Shown in pieces: positions 5,417 to 8,527 of a DNA stretch of 8,527 nt (the first letter of the stretch is position 1; the number at the start of each line of letters is the position of its first letter). Source of the stretch: Anaerolineae bacterium (GTDB lineage: Bacteria; Chloroflexota; Anaerolineae; J102); NCBI GenBank assembly GCA_015493675.1, contig WGCR01000622.1, positions 1-8,527 of the forward strand. Reading direction: 5' to 3'. Below the pieces are notes generated by a model, which did no database searches, had not been told where the DNA came from, and was given only the letters and a program-made list of their open reading frames with translations. The translations under genes and the position numbers were made by a program.

Positions 5417-6043
5417 TTACCGAGCCGCACGGGTATCTGTTCCTCGACGCGTTACCAGATATCCGGCCAGAGACAGGGAAGCCAGCACTGCCGAGAACAT
5501 GATGCCCGAGTAAATCAGCGGCAGAATAGCATCGGGCGATGAGCCGATGGGGTTCATGGGATGACGGATAAGCGAGGTGCTGCGCACGAGAAAAAGCAGA
5601 ATGAAGGAGAACGCTATCAGAGCGATGGCAGTGAATTTGGGTTGATTGATCCACCAGGCCAGCACAGCAAAAACAACGCCCACTGCGATAACGCGCAAAG
5701 TCATCTGGGTGCGCGGCTCATGAAAATCCACCCAAACGCCCCAGGCCATTTTGGCGGGAATCATAGAGACGACAAACCCCAGCACCCACAGGGCAAAAGC
5801 AATCCCGGCGGTTGTCTTGACCCAATCATAGAGATGTCGATTACCCATCAGATAACCGGCGGCCAGCAATGCAGCAACAAGAAATACATACACAGACGCC
5901 TGAGTCAGGGAGCCGTGGGCAAAAACCCAGCGGATAATCGTCCCCAGCGTACGCTCCGGCGGCGTTACCATCACAAGCAGCAGCCAAAGCAGGGCAAAAA
6001 CAATCGTCAGGGGCAGATAGGGAATCTTTTTTCCGGAAATCAT
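5417..6043 (-). CDS. Six-helix membrane protein, divergent CcmC-like (cytochrome c assembly family)
   Basis: The 208-residue product has six hydrophobic segments, near 8-26, 47-66, 76-96, 115-132, 136-154 and 172-196. The arrangement recalls CcmC/CcsA haem-handling proteins. RWVFAHGSLTQASVYVFLVA (39-58) sits where CcmC has its first external histidine (H43 here). A Trp-rich loop WGVWVDFHEPRTQMTL (101-116) between helices 3 and 4 sits where the WWD haem motif is expected, and LIRHPMNPIG (158-167) between helices 5 and 6 offers the second histidine (H161). The WWD core itself is not intact. If the reading is right, it would bind or pass haem at the outer membrane face for cytochrome c maturation. 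Otherwise it is an unknown membrane protein. It follows the xpt-like gene by 13 bp, so the two are one transcript. No strong ribosome site precedes the ATG (6041-6043). I infer the family from pattern only. Confidence 0.55.
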   Translation of the reverse strand: MISGKKIPYLPLTIVFALLWLLLVMVTPPERTLGTIIRWVFAHGSLTQASVYVFLVAALLAAGYLMGNRHLYDWVKTTAGIAFALWVLGFVVSMIPAKMAWGVWVDFHEPRTQMTLRVIAVGVVFAVLAWWINQPKFTAIALIAFSFILLFLVRSTSLIRHPMNPIGSSPDAILPLIYSGIMFSAVLASLSLAGYLVTRRGTDTRAAR

Positions 6044-6056
6044 GGATGAGAGTCAA

Positions 6057-6674
6057 TCAGGAGAGACTGGGAGGGGCCAGATGGATTTCGCCATCTTCCA
6101 GGCTGAGCACTTTCACCAACGAATAGACGGGGGCGCCAAAGCGTTCCAGGCTGTCGCGGCCATGCTCAAACGTTTTTTCCAGCACCACGCCAAATGCAAC
6201 GATCTCGGCTGAAGCCATCTGCACCAGGTCTCCCAACGCGGCCAGCGTTGTGCCCTGGGCCAGAAAATCATCCACGATGAAGACTTTATCGCCCGGCTGG
6301 ATGACATGGGAGCCCAGAAAGAGCTGCACGGGCCGATTTTTGGTGCGGCTGAAGGAATCCACTACATGATAGCCGCCCTCGGGCAGGGTGATGGGGCGGC
6401 TTTTCTTGGCGAACACCACTGAGGCTGGATGCGGCCATTGCTCGTTGTTCACTGTCATAGCCGTGAACACCGCCACGCTGATGCCCGACGCCTCCGCGGT
6501 CAGGATCACGTCGATGTGCTGCTCCCGTACGACGCGGGCCAGCACTGCTCCGGCATAGGCGCTGAAAGTATAATCGATTCGATGGTTGAGCAGGGTGTCC
6601 ACATTCACGATGCTGTCGCCCACAGCCTTGCCCTGTTCTTTCACCATGGCGTTGATGCGCTCCAATAAGTACAC
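6057..6674 (-). CDS. xpt: Xanthine phosphoribosyltransferase (type 1 PRTase)
   Basis: This enzyme joins xanthine to PRPP to make XMP in cytosolic purine salvage. The 205-residue protein aligns along its length with Xpt of Firmicutes: VDTLLNHRID (25-34), ILTAEASGISVAV (57-69), VFAKKSRPITLP (87-98), the PRPP-binding loop KVFIVDDFLAQGTT (130-143) and VVLEKTFEHGRDSL (163-176). A GTG at 6672-6674 is chosen as start because AAGGAAGG lies about 5 nt upstream and the length then matches the family. An ATG at 6732-6734 would add 20 unconserved residues and lies upstream of the probable ribosome site. A candidate promoter is TAGACC (6747-6752), 16 bp, TAAAAT (6725-6730). The leader from there is about 44 nt, too short for a purine riboswitch. 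A related adenine or guanine PRTase is less likely given the FAKKS and DDFLAQG motifs. Confidence 0.88.
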   Translation of the reverse strand: MYLLERINAMVKEQGKAVGDSIVNVDTLLNHRIDYTFSAYAGAVLARVVREQHIDVILTAEASGISVAVFTAMTVNNEQWPHPASVVFAKKSRPITLPEGGYHVVDSFSRTKNRPVQLFLGSHVIQPGDKVFIVDDFLAQGTTLAALGDLVQMASAEIVAFGVVLEKTFEHGRDSLERFGAPVYSLVKVLSLEDGEIHLAPPSLS

Positions 6675-6724
6675 GATAACCTTCCTTATGACAGAGGATG
6701 AGGAGGGAAAGGGACGATGCACCG

Positions 6725-6752
6725 ATTTTAGCATAAGTCAGGAAAGGGTCTA
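6725..6752 (-). promoter_or_regulatory. Candidate promoter of xpt operon
   Basis: On the minus strand TAGACC (6747-6752, 4/6), a 16-bp spacer and TAAAAT (6725-6730, 5/6) predict a start near 6718. The -35 overlaps the -10 of the divergent glycosyltransferase promoter, so the two polymerases would compete. Confidence 0.4.
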
Positions 6753-6756
6753 TAAT
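6728..6756 (+). promoter_or_regulatory. Candidate promoter of glycosyltransferase gene (leaderless)
   Basis: TTAGCA (6728-6733, 4/6), a 17-bp spacer and a perfect TATAAT (6751-6756) place the start at about 6763, which is the A of the ATG. The purine-rich AGGAAAGG at 6740-6747 lies upstream of that start and 15 nt from the ATG, so it would not be in the transcript. Confidence 0.5.
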
Positions 6757-6762
6757 CCCATC

Positions 6763-7908
6763 ATGTCATCCCTTGCCATTGTTCACGACTGGCTGAACCA
6801 GATCGGCGGCGCCGAAGATGTGCTGGCGCAAATGCACGCCATGTATCCTGACGCGCCCATCTTCACATCGATCTATGCGCCCGACAGAATGCCCCCCGTC
6901 ATGCGCGACTGGGATATCCGCACCAACTGGATGGACAGGCTTCCCGGCATTCACGATCATCATCAGCCCTACCTGCCCTTCTATCCCCTGGCCTTTGGCG
7001 GGGTCGATCTCAGCGATTATGATGTGGTGCTGAGCAACAAGTCGGGCTTTTGTCACGGCGTGCGGACGCGGCCCGACGCGCACCACATCGATTATTGCCT
7101 CACCCCCACCCGCTACGTGTGGATGCCCGACGCCTATTTGCAGCGCGAGGGCTTTGGCAAAGCGGTGGAGTGGGGCATGAAGCCGCTGGTTGCCTGGCTC
7201 AAACGCTGGGATTACCAGGCGGCGCAGCGGGTGACGCATTTCATCGCCATCTCCACCGAGGTGCAGCAGCGCATCCGCCACTATTATCATCGAGAGAGCA
7301 GCATCATCTTTCCCCCAGTGGATGTGAAGCGCTTCTGCCCCAACAGACAGCCGCCCGAGCCCTTCTTCTTCGTCCTCAGCCGCCTCATCCCCTACAAGCG
7401 CATCGATCTGGCGGTGCAGGCGTGCAATCTGGCGGGATACAGGCTGGTGGTGGCCGGAGATGGGCGGGATCGGGAGGCGCTGGAGGCCATTGCCGGGCCC
7501 ACCATCGAATTCCGCGGTCGCGTCTCCAATGAGGAAGCAGCCGACCTCATGGCCCGCTGCCAGGCCTTCATTTTTCCCGGCCTGGAGGATTTTGGCATCA
7601 CGCCTTTGCAGGCCCAGGCCGCGGGCCGCCCGGTCATCGCCTATGGCGCCGGCGGTGCGCTGGATACAGTTATCCCCGGCGTCACGGGCGAATTCTTCAC
7701 CGAGCAGACGCCAGAGGCCCTGGCCGAGGCCCTGGCGAACTTCGAGCCGGGCCGCTATGACCCCGCGGCCTGCCGGGCCAACGCGGAGCGTTTCAGCAAT
7801 GAGCGCTTTCGCCGGGAGCTGGGCGCCTATGTGCAGCGGGTGGTCTCGCGCCAGGAGCCGCCTTCGGACAAAATCAAGCCAACAGATTCAGCAGGAGGCG
7901 CAATATGA
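6763..7908 (+). CDS. Glycosyltransferase family 4 protein
   Basis: This 381-residue GT-B protein probably moves a sugar from a nucleotide donor to a surface glycan or lipid carrier at the cytoplasmic membrane. The N-terminal acceptor domain begins LAIVHDWLNQIGGAEDVL, with the usual GGAE loop (15-18). The linker FVLSRLIPYKRIDLAV opens the donor domain, followed by LVVAGDG and FIFPGLEDFGITPLQAQ, then GRPVIAYGAGGALDTV. The E-x7-E donor motif is altered: E275 is kept but position 283 is Gln. The protein ends in a polar tail. ATG 6763-6765 is chosen because it begins the conserved core; longer in-frame starts would read through the promoter and across the xpt start. Its last codons overlap the lipoprotein start as ATGA. 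Closest in style are mannosyl-/rhamnosyl-type transferases of polysaccharide clusters, but donor and acceptor cannot be named. Confidence 0.92.
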   Translation: MSSLAIVHDWLNQIGGAEDVLAQMHAMYPDAPIFTSIYAPDRMPPVMRDWDIRTNWMDRLPGIHDHHQPYLPFYPLAFGGVDLSDYDVVLSNKSGFCHGVRTRPDAHHIDYCLTPTRYVWMPDAYLQREGFGKAVEWGMKPLVAWLKRWDYQAAQRVTHFIAISTEVQQRIRHYYHRESSIIFPPVDVKRFCPNRQPPEPFFFVLSRLIPYKRIDLAVQACNLAGYRLVVAGDGRDREALEAIAGPTIEFRGRVSNEEAADLMARCQAFIFPGLEDFGITPLQAQAAGRPVIAYGAGGALDTVIPGVTGEFFTEQTPEALAEALANFEPGRYDPAACRANAERFSNERFRRELGAYVQRVVSRQEPPSDKIKPTDSAGGAI

Positions 7909-8372
7909 GAAGTTGGATAACGCTTTCGGGGCTACTCATAGCGGTTTTGTTTCTTGTTGGATGCAGGGGAGGAAAAGGCTCCCCGACTCCACCGCCAACA
8001 CCCACTCTGTTCGTCGTCAAAACGGTTATCGGAGAAGGCCGAAGCATCGAAGGATCGTTAAGTATCGAAGGTGACTGCGTGCGCGTCAAGGGACAGGCGC
8101 TGGCCTGGAAACCGATGCTGGATGTAAAAATAATGGGCGATACGCTTCGCGTCACACGCAAATGGAACGGCCAGGAATTTTTGCTTCGAGCAAAAGACAA
8201 CGTTCTTGTCATGGGGGGATGTATTTACAAAGGGGAGGGCCCCGAAAGTCATTGTGTTACCCCCAGCGTGGAAGAGGTCAACGCGGTGACGGGCTGTGAA
8301 ACCGGGCCCTATTTTGTCACCGCGAATATCCGCAAGATCGAAACACCCACGCCTATTCCGCCTTCACCATAA
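7905..8372 (+). CDS. Small lipoprotein of unknown function
   Basis: I do not recognise the mature domain. The 155-residue protein starts with a lipoprotein signal peptide: Arg2, a hydrophobic core, and the lipobox LVGC with Cys20 as the lipidated residue. A Pro/Thr linker (SPTPPPTPTL, 26-35) follows, then a beta-rich domain of about 110 residues with four cysteines (58, 106, 117, 131) that could form two disulphides, and a Pro/Thr tail (TPTPIPPSP). The lipid anchor places it on the outer face of the cytoplasmic membrane. ATG 7905-7907 overlaps the glycosyltransferase stop as ATGA and has AGGAGG 6 nt upstream, so the two are translationally coupled. This suggests a shared role at the cell surface, though coupling alone does not prove it. 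Pro/Thr-rich linkers of this kind are common in Chloroflexota lipoproteins. Confidence 0.85.
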   Translation: MRSWITLSGLLIAVLFLVGCRGGKGSPTPPPTPTLFVVKTVIGEGRSIEGSLSIEGDCVRVKGQALAWKPMLDVKIMGDTLRVTRKWNGQEFLLRAKDNVLVMGGCIYKGEGPESHCVTPSVEEVNAVTGCETGPYFVTANIRKIETPTPIPPSP

Positions 8373-8395
8373 CAAATGCCCCCTCGACAACTCCT

Positions 8396-8527
8396 ATGAA
8401 AACAACACCGATTATCCTCATCGGCTTTGGCTCCGTCCATCAAGCCTTCGCTCGACTGCTGCTGGATAAAAACGCCGTGCTGGCCCGACGCTACGGTCTC
8501 GCTTTCCGCGTGGTCGGCGTCGCCGAC
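8396..8527 (+). CDS. hom: Homoserine dehydrogenase (N-terminal fragment)
   Basis: Homoserine dehydrogenase reduces aspartate semialdehyde to homoserine in the threonine/methionine branch. Only the first 44 codons are inside the window; the frame is open to the edge. They hold the start of the NAD(P)-binding Rossmann fold: PIILIGFGSVHQAFARLLLD (5-24), then YGLAFRVVGVAD at the end of the next strand, as in family members with a GxGxxxxAxxxL loop. The third loop glycine of the classical pattern is His15. ATG 8396-8398 lies 23 bp after the lipoprotein stop and has no evident Shine-Dalgarno. A seven-codon frame (ATG 8376-8378 to TGA 8397-8399) overlaps the start as ATGA. Other Rossmann dehydrogenases remain possible from so short a piece. 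Confidence 0.75.
   Translation, partial: MKTTPIILIGFGSVHQAFARLLLDKNAVLARRYGLAFRVVGVAD

Noticed and set aside
5316..5654. Minus-strand frame of 112 codons crossing the tRNA and the membrane-protein gene
   Set aside because: Part of it (RTRTCDARF, LCPLSYGG) is the antisense translation of the tRNA-Arg gene, a well-known false protein, and the rest is a shadow of the CcmC-like gene.
6675..6734. Longer ATG start for xpt
   Set aside because: It would add 20 unconserved residues and would lie upstream of the AAGGAAGG site that serves the GTG at 6674.

Overview
The window (about 57-60% GC in its genes, AT-richer between about 2880 and 3080) looks like a bacterial chromosome segment. The best guess, by inference only, is a member of the Chloroflexota (Anaerolineae/Caldilineae-like). 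The clues are a small lipoprotein with Pro/Thr-rich linkers, the style of the homoserine dehydrogenase N-terminus and family-4 glycosyltransferase, and an Eat-type ethanolamine permease next to a microcompartment shell gene. There is no rRNA, CRISPR array or insertion sequence.

Region A (1-2485, all minus strand; transcription runs toward the left edge) is the start of an ethanolamine-utilisation locus. It reads eat (ethanolamine permease), then a 176-bp gap with hairpins, a candidate promoter and tandem dyads, then eutM/pduA-like shell hexamer, then eutA (reactivase of ethanolamine ammonia-lyase, cut by the window edge). Together they suggest ethanolamine uptake followed by B12-dependent cleavage in a protein shell. 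The lyase genes eutBC, if present, would lie beyond position 1.

Region B (2486-3088) is a 603-bp stretch without a recognised gene. On the minus strand it holds a plausible sigma70-type promoter, a weak U-tailed hairpin, a clear intrinsic terminator, a long Shine-Dalgarno-like element in front of a tiny CxxC-peptide ORF, and a palindrome with repeats close to eat. It may be only the spacer between xseA and eat, or a regulated leader of the eut operon.

Region C (3089-5284, minus) holds a YegS/DgkB-type lipid kinase followed by xseA (exonuclease VII large subunit). Region D is a plus-strand tRNA-Arg(CCU) at 5337-5409 with its own promoter. Region E (5417-6674, minus) is a two-gene unit: xpt-like xanthine phosphoribosyltransferase, then a six-helix membrane protein that resembles a divergent CcmC haem-handling protein.

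Region F (6763-8527, plus) is a GT4 glycosyltransferase whose promoter predicts a leaderless mRNA, a lipoprotein translationally coupled to it through an ATGA overlap, and the first 44 codons of a homoserine dehydrogenase. The xpt and glycosyltransferase promoters are divergent and overlap in an 88-bp intergenic region.

Most of the window is ordinary housekeeping sequence. The items most worth a second look are the eat leader with its micro-ORF, the dyads before eutM, and the divergent CcmC-like protein.
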